Of a DNA stretch of 8,146 nucleotides, positions 1-6,490 are shown one piece after another (positions within the stretch are counted from its first letter, which is position 1; every line of letters begins with the position of its first letter). The notes beneath the pieces are model-generated. The model did not search any database and was not told the origin of the DNA. It worked only from the letters and a program-made list of their open reading frames with translations. This stretch comes from CAYMDD01 sp964409675 (GTDB lineage: Bacteria > Pseudomonadota > Alphaproteobacteria > Rickettsiales > SXRF01): contig CAYPEF010000103.1 of NCBI GenBank assembly GCA_964409675.1, positions 1 to 8,146 of the forward strand, read 5' to 3'. A program made the translations under genes and the position numbers.

Positions 1-263
1 ATCCGGACCATGCCGCCATCGGCAGCATCAACTCGCCCATGCAATGCATGATGAAAGAAATCTGCGCCCAGTGCCTGCAACAGCACGTGGACCCGGTTAG
101 CGGCGAGGTGACCTATGTCTATTCCTGCTTCAATCAGGACCAGGAGCTGGACCGGGTATCATTCGCCCATCTGGATGCGCGGCTGAAGCAGAACGGGGTG
201 CAGGAAAAACTGACCGCCGCCTGGATCAATCAATGCCTGCGGGAAACAGGTGTGCGTAACTAA
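1..263 (+). CDS. C-terminal end of a PyrK-like Fe-S/flavin electron-transfer oxidoreductase (5' partial)
   Basis: The open frame enters from the left edge (first complete codon at 3) and ends at a TAA at 261-263, giving 86 visible residues. Four cysteines, at fragment residues 15, 21, 24 and 42, are spaced C-x5-C-x2-C-x17-C. This resembles the C-terminal [2Fe-2S] cluster motif of dihydroorotate dehydrogenase electron-transfer subunits (PyrK) and of related NAD(P)H-dependent flavoproteins, where the usual spacing is close to C-x4-C-x2-C-x11-16-C. The tail after the fourth Cys is hydrophilic and probably helical. From this I infer a soluble electron-transfer subunit, or the C-terminal domain of a larger FAD/Fe-S oxidoreductase. 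The flavin and NAD domains would lie outside the window. An ATG at 39 exists, but the frame is open upstream and the first motif Cys lies only just after it, so 39 is not the real start. The gene has no evident link to the pilus genes downstream. Family assignment is moderate; exact substrate is unknown. Confidence 0.6.
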   Translation, partial: PDHAAIGSINSPMQCMMKEICAQCLQQHVDPVSGEVTYVYSCFNQDQELDRVSFAHLDARLKQNGVQEKLTAAWINQCLRETGVRN

Positions 264-264
264 C

Positions 265-295
265 GCCGCGGTGCGGCTTTGCGAGAAGCTCGTTT
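265..295 (+). terminator. Possible weak terminator: two small tandem hairpins after the electron-transfer gene
   Basis: Two base after the stop codon is a perfect 5-bp GC-only stem (265-269 with 273-277, loop GGT) followed by TTT. Immediately after it is a second small stem (282-285 with 289-292, loop AAG), also followed by TTT. Both stems are short and the T runs are only three bases. The position is right for a terminator, but the strength is doubtful. Confidence 0.3.
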
Positions 296-441
296 GCGTT
301 GTGGTGCTGCTGCATCCGGCGGTTGTTGCGTATAATTATCGATGTCCCGGGTAAAATTGGCGTTATCGCATTGCTAGTGTTGATCCCGGTCAGTGATACG
401 TGTCCCATCGAGGTATTATTCTTATTTGCCGCCGCGTCGCT

Positions 442-458
442 GACATTGCCCCAATGTC
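442..458. repeat. Perfect 7-bp inverted repeat with a 3-base loop
   Basis: GACATTG at 442-448 pairs perfectly with CAATGTC at 452-458 across a CCC loop. There is no T run after it, so it is not an intrinsic terminator. It could be an RNA stem-loop in a long 5' leader, or a small operator-like site. It could also be chance. Confidence 0.35.
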
Positions 459-629
459 CCGGCTCCAGCACCATTATATCGTGCTGCTTTCATTTTTTAC
501 CGCATTTCCAGCTGTGCGAGCCGACTGAAGCAGATGAGCGGGCAGTTCCATCGGATTCTCCCGAAGTATGGGGATTAAGGTCTATAATAAACCGTTCCAA
601 TATATAGTAACCAGGCTTTAGCTTGGATG

Positions 630-681
630 AATTTTAATAATTATTTAATTAATCATTTAATTTCAATATATTAACATAATT
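630..681. promoter_or_regulatory. Very AT-rich tract upstream of gspE, probable control region
   Basis: Of these 52 bases only three are G or C (654, 664, 675), in sharp contrast to the flanking DNA. TTTTAAT or ATTTAAT motifs start at about 632, 643 and 655, which is spacing close to one helical turn, and TTAATTAA at 645-652 is a palindrome. Such a tract suggests bent DNA, an UP-like element or binding by a nucleoid protein such as IHF or an H-NS-type silencer. A loose IHF-like match (AATCA followed by TT) lies at 651-663, with mismatches. A single clear -35/-10 pair could not be assigned. Confidence 0.4.
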
Positions 682-750
682 GTAAGGTTTCTTGGGTATG
701 CTTAGCTAGCCTGTAAAGGGCATTTAGGCGAACATATTAAAGAAATAAAC

Positions 751-2580
751 GTGAGTTTAGAGGCGCATACACCAAAGCCATCCGTCATGACCCCTCCTGC
801 TGCACAGGAGAATATGGCGGAATTTTCGAACGGCACGCCATTGCATGCTGCGGAATCGGCTGCGCCTGAGTCGTCCGCTCCGGTTAGTGACGCGCCGAAA
901 AACGAGCTGAAGCCAATGCGCCTGGGTGAAAAGCTCGTCCATATGGGCCTGATTTCGCAGGACCAGATGCAGGTGGCGCTGACCGAGCAGAAAAATACCA
1001 AGAAGATGCTTGGCTCCATTCTGGTGGATATGGGCTTCATAACCGAAAGCGTGTTGGGGGAAATCCTCGCCGAATCCTCGGGCACCATTAAATTCGATCC
1101 CAAATCCACCATGCTGGATTCCGCTCTGGTGCGGAAAATCCCCAAGGATCTCGCCATGCGCCATAAGGTCGTGCCGGTGAGCATGGACGGCGACATGGTG
1201 CAACTGGCCATGGCCGACGTCTATAACGTGATTGCCATCGACCAGGTGCGCCGGCATTTCCCGCGCAATGTCAAAATTGTCCCCATTTACTGTACCGACT
1301 CCGAAATCCTCGAGCTGATCGACCAGTATTACGATTATGAAGTCTCAGTCGACGGTATTCTGCGCGAGATCGAAACCGGCATCCGTGAGAAAACCAAGCT
1401 GGACGGCCGCCAGGAAGGCTATGTCAACCCCACCGTGCGCCTGGTGAATGCGCTGCTGGTGGATGCTATTATGAAAGGCGCGTCGGACATTCACTTCGAG
1501 CCGGAAGGCAGCTTCCTGCGCCTGCGCTACCGCGTGGACGGGCAGATGATCCAGGCGCGCACCCTCCACCGCGATTACTGGGCGGCGATTGTGGTGCGCA
1601 TCAAGATCATGTCCGGCATGAACATCGCCGAAACCCGCCAGCCGCAGGACGGCCGCATTACCTATAACGTATCGGGCCGCGACATCGACTTCCGCGTAGC
1701 CACCCAGCCGACCATCCACGGCGAGAATATCGTGATGCGCCTGCTCGATAAGGCCAAGGCGCTGGTTTCCATCGACCAGCTCGGCTACAGCGAGCATAAC
1801 GTAAATACGCTGATGAAGCTGATCAAGCGCCCGGAAGGCATCATCATCGTCACCGGCCCGACGGGTTCGGGTAAAACCACAACGCTGTACTCGGTGCTGA
1901 GTCACATCAACGAAATCGACGTCAACATCATGACGCTGGAAGATCCGGTGGAATACATGCTGCCGCTGATCCGCCAGACCTCGGTGCGCGAAGGCATCCT
2001 CGATTTCGGCCAAGGCGTGAAATCATTGCTCCGCCAGGACCCTGACATCATTTTTGTCGGCGAAGTGCGCGACGAGGATACGGCGCTGATGGCTGTGCGC
2101 GCCGCGCTCACCGGCCACCAGGTCTATACCACCCTGCACACCAACGACGCGCTGGGCGCCATTCCCCGCCTGGTGGATATAGGCGTGCCGCCGACGCTGC
2201 TCTCGGGCTCGCTGATCGGCATCGTGGCGCAGCGCCTGACGCGTAAGCTCTGCCCCTTCTGCAAGACGCCGCATACCGCCACGGAAGAAGAGCGCCGCTT
2301 GCTCGGCGTTGAAGCGGCTCCCACCATTTACCAGGCCAAAGGCTGTGAGAAATGCGGCGGCAAGGGCTATAAGGGCCGTATTGCCATTGCGGAAGTGGTG
2401 CGCATCGATAAAAACATGGACGAGCTGATCGCCACCAATGCCACCCGCCGCGTAATGAGCGAATATGTAGAAAGCCAGGGGTTCGTCTCCATGGCACAGG
2501 ACGGTATCAATAAGGTGCTCGCGGGTGAAATTGATATTAAGGAGCTGATAGGTACGGTGGATTTAACGGATCGGCTGTAG
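751..2580 (+). CDS. gspE: Type IV filament assembly ATPase (GspE/PilB/MshE family) with an MshEN domain
   Basis: This 609-residue hexameric AAA-like ATPase would power pilin polymerisation at the cytoplasmic face of the inner membrane. Residues 1-50 are a low-complexity Ala/Pro/Ser-rich lead. Residues 57-109 match the MshEN c-di-GMP-binding pattern: two 24-residue RLGxxLV...GxI...L..AL..Q-type motifs separated by five residues. Next come the N2 domain (about 225-340), the Walker A GPTGSGKT (369-376), the Asp box around TLEDPVEY (395-402), the Walker B region with GEVRD (437-441) and the His box GHQVYTTLH (455-463). A zinc-binding tetracysteine is visible at C501, C504, C532 and C535, typical of assembly rather than PilT-type retraction ATPases. 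The start is GTG at 751, preceded only by a weak purine-rich stretch (739-747); ATG at 787 is the alternative, and both precede the conserved domains. The stop is two bases before the prepilin ATG, so translation is probably coupled. Family assignment is very secure; the choice between pilus and secretion roles is not. Confidence 0.96.
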   Translation: MSLEAHTPKPSVMTPPAAQENMAEFSNGTPLHAAESAAPESSAPVSDAPKNELKPMRLGEKLVHMGLISQDQMQVALTEQKNTKKMLGSILVDMGFITESVLGEILAESSGTIKFDPKSTMLDSALVRKIPKDLAMRHKVVPVSMDGDMVQLAMADVYNVIAIDQVRRHFPRNVKIVPIYCTDSEILELIDQYYDYEVSVDGILREIETGIREKTKLDGRQEGYVNPTVRLVNALLVDAIMKGASDIHFEPEGSFLRLRYRVDGQMIQARTLHRDYWAAIVVRIKIMSGMNIAETRQPQDGRITYNVSGRDIDFRVATQPTIHGENIVMRLLDKAKALVSIDQLGYSEHNVNTLMKLIKRPEGIIIVTGPTGSGKTTTLYSVLSHINEIDVNIMTLEDPVEYMLPLIRQTSVREGILDFGQGVKSLLRQDPDIIFVGEVRDEDTALMAVRAALTGHQVYTTLHTNDALGAIPRLVDIGVPPTLLSGSLIGIVAQRLTRKLCPFCKTPHTATEEERRLLGVEAAPTIYQAKGCEKCGGKGYKGRIAIAEVVRIDKNMDELIATNATRRVMSEYVESQGFVSMAQDGINKVLAGEIDIKELIGTVDLTDRL

Positions 2581-2582
2581 CT

Positions 2583-3323
2583 ATGCACGCCCGCTCCGGA
2601 TTTACCTTAATTGAGTTATCCATTGTGCTGGTGATTATTGGTCTGATTGCAGGCGGTGTGCTGGTGGGGAAAGACCTGATTAATGCCGCAGGGGTTCGGG
2701 CGACAGCCGCTGATATCGAGGCACTGAAAACAGCAACTTATGCTTTTAAAAGCAAATATAACTGCCTCCCCGGCGATTGCCCTAATGCTACAGATTTCTT
2801 TCCTGGTGTAGCTAACGGCGATGGGAATGCGAATTACCTGCCTTGGGTAACACAGGGAGCCATTGAATCGGCATATGCTGCATATGAACTTGCCGAGTCC
2901 GGCATGTATAAGAATGGATTCAGTGTTGCCGGAACAAGCTACTGGCTGAAAATCAGGGGTATGCAGACGGGAGACGGCGCTTATCTATATACGAATGACC
3001 TCTATGATGCGCGTGGAAGTATGGGAGTAAATGATACAAACGGTAATTGGGGAAACACGATCAGCATCGGAGGTATCTCCGGCGGCAATTTCGGCGGCGT
3101 GGGCATGACGGCGGAGCACGCGTTCCTGGTTGACAGCAAGATTGATGACGGCAAGGCCAGTTCAGGAAAAGTATTTGGATTTGACGGGCTGGTGGCGGGG
3201 CTTTTCACGCCGGTTATCAACGGTCCCGCTGCTCCTTCCTGCCTGACCGGCGGAGGGGATCTGGTGGGGGATTACGATAAGACCTCACCGACCGCCATGT
3301 GTCGCATGGTGGTATATTGGTAA
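2583..3323 (+). CDS. Type IV prepilin-like major or minor subunit with class-III N-terminal signal
   Basis: This 246-residue protein has the hallmark prepilin start. A six-residue basic leader ends in Gly6. Phe7 follows, the predicted site of peptidase cleavage and N-methylation, then TLIE with Glu at mature position 5, and a hydrophobic helix to about residue 29. An LPGD-x-x-NAT motif (62-70) and a nearby GDGN (79-82) match a family of pilin-like proteins often found with GspE/GspF genes. Four cysteines are present: C61 and C66 flank the LPGD turn, and C220 and C240 could close a C-terminal disulfide loop like the D-region of type IV pilins. The glycine-rich stretch 160-174 is probably a surface loop. 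It is longer than typical major pilins (about 150-180 residues). It is the only pilin in the window, so it is the likely filament subunit. The ATG lies two bases after the gspE stop with no good Shine-Dalgarno. By hand count, G+C over 2701-3000 is about 48%, against about 62% in 1381-1560 of gspE. Confidence 0.9.
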   Translation: MHARSGFTLIELSIVLVIIGLIAGGVLVGKDLINAAGVRATAADIEALKTATYAFKSKYNCLPGDCPNATDFFPGVANGDGNANYLPWVTQGAIESAYAAYELAESGMYKNGFSVAGTSYWLKIRGMQTGDGAYLYTNDLYDARGSMGVNDTNGNWGNTISIGGISGGNFGGVGMTAEHAFLVDSKIDDGKASSGKVFGFDGLVAGLFTPVINGPAAPSCLTGGGDLVGDYDKTSPTAMCRMVVYW

Positions 3324-3372
3324 AAGTCTGTTCCGCCCATGCCGGTTTGTTTAGTAAATTGTTAGGAAGTTA

Positions 3373-3423
3373 ATGGTAGCTTCTGGCTATTGCCTGTCCC
3401 TAGCGGGTCACATAGCCAGTTGA
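3373..3423 (+). CDS. Possible 16-codon leader ORF in front of gspF
   Basis: An ATG at 3373 is preceded by AGGAAG (3364-3369), one of the better Shine-Dalgarno matches in the window. It opens a 16-residue frame that ends at TGA 3421-3423, only three bases before the gspF ATG and in the same frame. The gspF start itself has no Shine-Dalgarno. The visible arrangement fits a short leader peptide that delivers ribosomes to gspF by translational coupling. The peptide (MVASGYCLSLAGHIAS) resembles no family I know. Chance is possible for so short a frame. Confidence 0.4.
   Translation: MVASGYCLSLAGHIAS
3383..3419 (+). promoter_or_regulatory. Hairpin just upstream of the gspF start codon
   Basis: CTGGCTAT (3383-3390) and ATAGCCAG (3412-3419) are perfect 8-bp inverted repeats around a 21-base loop, which has a small inner CCC/GGG stem (3398-3400 with 3405-3407). 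The downstream arm ends seven bases before the gspF ATG, where a ribosome binding site would normally lie. There is no T run, so it is not a classical terminator. It could restrict gspF translation, stabilise the 3' end of the pilin message, or bind a protein as a DNA palindrome. Confidence 0.5.
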
Positions 3424-3426
3424 ACC

Positions 3427-4629
3427 ATGCCCAATTACAACTACTCCGCCATCTCCGCCAAAGGCCGCACCATTCGTGGGAAGATCTCTGCCGATAATGA
3501 GCTTGATCTTGAAGCGCGCCTGAAGCAGCTGGGCCTGGAGCTGGTGACGGCCAGGGAAGCCAAGCAGAAAAAAGGCTCGCGCTTCGGCAAGGTGAAGCTC
3601 AAGGACATGATTATCATGTGCCTGCACCTGGAGCAACTGGACCGCGCCGGCGTGCCGCTGCACGAAGCGCTGGCCGATGTGCGCGATACCACCGAGTCGC
3701 CCAAACTCAAAGACATTATGACTGACGTCTATGAATCGGTGAAAAACGGCAGCCAGTTCTCGCAGGCCCTGGCCAAGCACCCGAAAGTGTTTAACCAGGT
3801 GTTCGTCGGGCTGATTGCCTCGGGCGAGAAAACCGGTAATCTGGCCGACTCCTTCGCGCACCTTTCAGAGCATCTGAAATGGAGCGCGGATATCAAGCGC
3901 AAGGTGAAAAAAGCCACCCGATACCCAATGGTGCTGCTGGTGGTAATCACCGGCGTCATCAGCATCCTGATGATTTTCGTGGTGCCGAAGCTGGTGGATT
4001 TCATCAAGGCGCAGGGCTTCAGCCTGCCGCTGCATACGCGCGCATTAATCGCTTTTTCCGATATATTCAGCAGCTACTGGTATCTCGTGCTGGGAATCCC
4101 GGTGGCGCTGATTATTCTGCTCATTACCTTCTACCGCATGTCGTACGATTTCGCCTACCGGGTGGACGCCATCACGCTGCGCCTGCCGGTGATCGGCTCG
4201 GTGGTGCGCAAAATCGACATGGCGCGCTTTACCCACTTCTTCTCGGTGATGTTTCGAAGCGGCATTGAAATCCTTGATGCGCTCGATAACGCCAAAGAAG
4301 TGGTGCATAACCGCGTGCTGAAGGAATCGATTGATTTCGTGCGCGTAAGCGTCACCGAAGGCAATACGCTCACTACTTCCCTGCGCCTCTCCAACCAGTT
4401 TCCCAATCTGGTAATACGGATGTTTAAAGTGGGCGAAGACAGCGGTAACATGAACGAGGCGCTGGAGAACGTGACCTTCTTCTATAACCGCGAAGTCAAT
4501 GATGGGGTGGACAGCATGGTCGGCATGATTCAGCCGGCGCTCACCGTGGTGATGGGCGTGATGATCTTCTGGATCATCGCCGCCGTGTTCGGCCCGATCT
4601 ATGAATCGTTCAGCAAGATGAAGTTCTAG
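3427..4629 (+). CDS. gspF: Inner-membrane platform protein of type IV filament system (GspF/PilC family)
   Basis: This 400-residue protein is the usual length and layout for GspF/PilC. A short N-terminal region (residues 4-42, with YSAISAKG and GLELVTA) matches the family opening. It is followed by the first four-helix cytoplasmic T2SSF domain (about 57-165), membrane segments at about 167-187 and 216-236, the second T2SSF domain (about 265-365) and a last membrane segment at about 367-390. Each repeat shows the family pattern: LDRAGVPLHEAL and GEKTGNL in the first, FRSGIEILDAL and GEDSGNM in the second. The protein sits in the inner membrane, contacts the ATPase and transmits its motion to pilins. 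ATG 3427 is the first possible start, because a TGA lies in frame at 3421; there is no visible Shine-Dalgarno, but a leader ORF and hairpin lie just upstream. It is separated from the pilin gene by 103 bases. Family identity is very secure. Confidence 0.96.
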   Translation: MPNYNYSAISAKGRTIRGKISADNELDLEARLKQLGLELVTAREAKQKKGSRFGKVKLKDMIIMCLHLEQLDRAGVPLHEALADVRDTTESPKLKDIMTDVYESVKNGSQFSQALAKHPKVFNQVFVGLIASGEKTGNLADSFAHLSEHLKWSADIKRKVKKATRYPMVLLVVITGVISILMIFVVPKLVDFIKAQGFSLPLHTRALIAFSDIFSSYWYLVLGIPVALIILLITFYRMSYDFAYRVDAITLRLPVIGSVVRKIDMARFTHFFSVMFRSGIEILDALDNAKEVVHNRVLKESIDFVRVSVTEGNTLTTSLRLSNQFPNLVIRMFKVGEDSGNMNEALENVTFFYNREVNDGVDSMVGMIQPALTVVMGVMIFWIIAAVFGPIYESFSKMKF

Positions 4630-4698
4630 GTTTTTTTCCCGCCGCGTTAGGGATAAATTAAGCACTCGGCGATAGGCTGCTTTCGCTACGCTTGGGCT

Positions 4699-4727
4699 TT
4701 GCCATGGCGCGCAATGCGGATTATAGT
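4699..4727 (+). promoter_or_regulatory. Sigma70-like promoter in front of the gspL-like gene
   Basis: TTGCCA (4699-4704) and TATAGT (4722-4727) each match the consensus -35 and -10 hexamers at five of six positions and are separated by exactly 17 bases. Transcription would be expected to start at about 4733-4736, and the next gene's ATG is at 4736. No other pair of this quality was found in the window. It would give the gspL-like and following genes their own transcript, possibly leaderless. Confidence 0.5.
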
Positions 4728-4735
4728 CATCTGGT

Positions 4736-6490
4736 ATGAAACTGCCATCTCTTCGCCTCTCACGCAGCAAGAAGCCTTCCGGCCAGAAAAAGGCCGTGAA
4801 GAAGGTTTCTATTCCTGCGGCTCCGCGCTTCAGCCTGCTGATTGGGGATGAAGGCGCGATTCTGACCTACACGGAAAAACATACGATCCAGAAGCGCTAT
4901 TATGCCGCCAATAGTTCGGAAGAGCATATCCGCGAGTTCAACAGCGTAGTAGCTGCCAATCCTGCCGTTCCCATCGACGTGTTTCTCGATACTATCGACC
5001 AGACCTACCTGCAGCAGACCCTGCCGCCTGTCAGTTCCTTCAGCACCGGCAAGCTGATGAAGCGGCGCTTAACCCGCGAATTCCCGGACACACCGCTCAA
5101 AGGCAGCCTGCTGCTGGAACGCGAAAAAGGCGACCGCAAGGACTGGAATTTCCTGATGGTGGCCGTAGACCCCCCGGAAACCGTGCGGCAATGGCTGCAA
5201 TGGGTGGAGCAGTTGCCAAACCGCTGCCGCGGCTTCTACCTGCTGCCGATTGAAAGTGAGTCCCTGCTGCGCAGCCTGCAGCAGGATGCGGAAGACGCCA
5301 AGGCGCACCCGTGGAGTTTCATCATCACCCATAACAAGGTCAGCGGTTTCCGCCAGATGGTGTTTCATCAGGGCCGGATGATCTTCACCCGCCTCGGACA
5401 GCCCCTGAACGACAATGATAACGATATCGACGTGGTGGCCGGGGCGATTGAGCAGGAAATATTAAGCACCATCGAATACCTCAAGCGCCTGTCGCTGAAA
5501 GATACGCGCGCGATTAAGCTGTATGTCATCGCCTCCAAGGATGTGCTGCATGCCATTGACCGCATGAAGCTCAATGTTGGCGCCATTACGCTGCTTTCGC
5601 CGCATGAGCTTGCGCTTGCGCTTGGATTCGAAAACTCCTCCCAGCCCACCGACCGATTTGGCGATGTCGTCATCACCACAGCATTAAGCGCGCATGGCAA
5701 GCGGAAGCTGCGCTTCCAGACCCCTATGCTTACCAAGCTTGAGCAGCTCTATCAGATGTTTCTGTTCCTGCGTTCCGGCGCGGCGCTTACAGGGCTGGCG
5801 CTGCTGTACCTGATCGGCAGCTACGCCTATGATTACTGGTCCTTGAGTCAGGAAATCTCGCGGCTGGAGGAGGACAAGAAAGTCAAGCAGGCCGCCTACG
5901 AGCAGACGCGCGCCGACAGCGCCAAGCTGACCGACGATATCGATAAGCTCTCCGATACCGTATCCGTCTATGATGCGCTTCAGCAGGAGGCGTACACGCC
6001 GCTTCCGTTCCTGCAACTGCTGTCGAAGACGTTGCCGGAGGACGTAACGGTCAACTCCGTGGAGTGGAAGCTATCCGAAGACGGCAAGGCTGCGGCGGGC
6101 GGGGCTGCTGCGCCTGCGCCGTCCCCGGTTTCCTCGCCGGCCGGCTTGCCGTCTGCTGCGCCGGCTGCGGCAGCGACAGCCGTTAAGCTGGCGCTTGGCA
6201 ATGCGCCGGTGGAGGGAAAAATATCGCTCGTATTCATGAATATCGATAATAGCCCCACCAAGCTGAAAGAACGCTCGGAAAGCCTGATGACGCAGCTCAA
6301 AACCGCTTTCCCGGGATATGAGTTCCAGTACAGCTCGCTCCAGGGCGTCGCCAAGGAAACGGATCGGGTGGAAATCGTGCTTGGCAGCGAAGGCAGCGCG
6401 CAGGCGCAGATTTCCACCGCCGCCGATATTACCTATAAAGGCCGTGCCATCCTGGATGCCGCGCAGAAACAGCAGAAAGCCGCGCCATGA
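4736..6490 (+). CDS. GspL-like assembly protein (PilM-like actin fold plus PilN-like membrane and periplasmic part)
   Basis: The 584-residue product reads as one polypeptide combining what many type IV pilus systems split into PilM and PilN, as GspL and BfpC do. Residues 1-30 are very basic. About 31-330 is a cytoplasmic region with PilM/GspL-like features, including a segment near 208-220 (FHQGRMIFTRL) typical of these actin-like folds; the first phosphate motif appears degenerate (LLIGDEGA, 34-41). A single transmembrane helix lies at about 347-364, followed by a coiled coil (about 370-415), a PilN-like segment containing LLSKTLPEDV (428-437), an Ala/Pro/Ser-rich linker (451-482) and a final alpha/beta periplasmic domain (about 494-563). 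It would couple the ATPase/platform to the periplasmic alignment proteins. ATG 4736 is the first start after an in-frame stop (TAG at 4724) and has no Shine-Dalgarno. The 3' end overlaps the next gene by four bases. Fold assignment is by architecture, with modest sequence support. Confidence 0.75.
   Translation: MKLPSLRLSRSKKPSGQKKAVKKVSIPAAPRFSLLIGDEGAILTYTEKHTIQKRYYAANSSEEHIREFNSVVAANPAVPIDVFLDTIDQTYLQQTLPPVSSFSTGKLMKRRLTREFPDTPLKGSLLLEREKGDRKDWNFLMVAVDPPETVRQWLQWVEQLPNRCRGFYLLPIESESLLRSLQQDAEDAKAHPWSFIITHNKVSGFRQMVFHQGRMIFTRLGQPLNDNDNDIDVVAGAIEQEILSTIEYLKRLSLKDTRAIKLYVIASKDVLHAIDRMKLNVGAITLLSPHELALALGFENSSQPTDRFGDVVITTALSAHGKRKLRFQTPMLTKLEQLYQMFLFLRSGAALTGLALLYLIGSYAYDYWSLSQEISRLEEDKKVKQAAYEQTRADSAKLTDDIDKLSDTVSVYDALQQEAYTPLPFLQLLSKTLPEDVTVNSVEWKLSEDGKAAAGGAAAPAPSPVSSPAGLPSAAPAAAATAVKLALGNAPVEGKISLVFMNIDNSPTKLKERSESLMTQLKTAFPGYEFQYSSLQGVAKETDRVEIVLGSEGSAQAQISTAADITYKGRAILDAAQKQQKAAP

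Larger units (their letters stand above)
264..750. other. 487-base intergenic region upstream of the pilus operon
   Basis: I see no convincing gene here. A 102-codon frame (299-607) looks like a chance opening, with no ribosome binding site, no recognisable family and a low-quality composition. The region holds the weak terminator-like hairpins at 265-295, a perfect 7-bp hairpin at 442-458, two exact TATAAT hexamers (331-336 and 583-588) with no acceptable -35 box at 16-18 bp, and an extremely AT-rich tract at 630-681. It most likely contains the promoter and control sites of the ATPase-pilin genes, but I cannot place the transcription start. No tRNA or known small RNA was recognised. Confidence 0.6.

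Noticed and set aside
331..336. Perfect TATAAT hexamer as a -10 box
   Set aside because: No reasonable -35 hexamer at 16-18 bp upstream, and it is not an exact extended -10 (TG is one base too far). It is also over 400 bases from the next gene.
342..462. ATGTCCCGG occurring twice (342-350 and 454-462) as a repeat or operator pair
   Set aside because: A 9-base repeat in about 500 bases is expected by chance nearly half of the time, and no symmetry or promoter relation was seen.
583..588. Second perfect TATAAT hexamer as a -10 box for gspE
   Set aside because: The sequence at -35 distance is CCCGAA or similar, a very poor match, with no TGn extension. It remains possible only with an activator.
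299..607. 102-codon + strand open frame in the intergenic region
   Set aside because: No ribosome binding site, no recognisable domain, and an unnatural mix of Cys/Ile/Ser/Pro; it covers non-coding hairpin sequence. Most likely a chance opening.
692..707. Sigma54-like -24/-12 element (TTGGG ... TTAGC)
   Set aside because: The spacing between GG and GC is one base short of the strictly required distance and the GGCAC core is poor.
1345..2013. 222-codon minus-strand open frame opposite gspE
   Set aside because: Antisense shadow of a certain ATPase gene, with His/Ala/Asp-rich composition typical of reversed coding sequence.
3333..3352. CCG/CGG stem followed by TTTGTTT after the pilin gene as a terminator
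   Set aside because: The stem is only 3 bp with a 7-base loop, far too weak.
4631..4637. Run of seven T after gspF as an intrinsic terminator
   Set aside because: No GC-rich stem precedes it; the bases before it are the end of the gspF coding sequence with no inverted repeat.
4045..4770. 241-codon minus-strand open frame opposite gspF
   Set aside because: It is antisense to the well-supported gspF, is very rich in His/Arg/Asp as expected from a shadow frame, and has no family resemblance.
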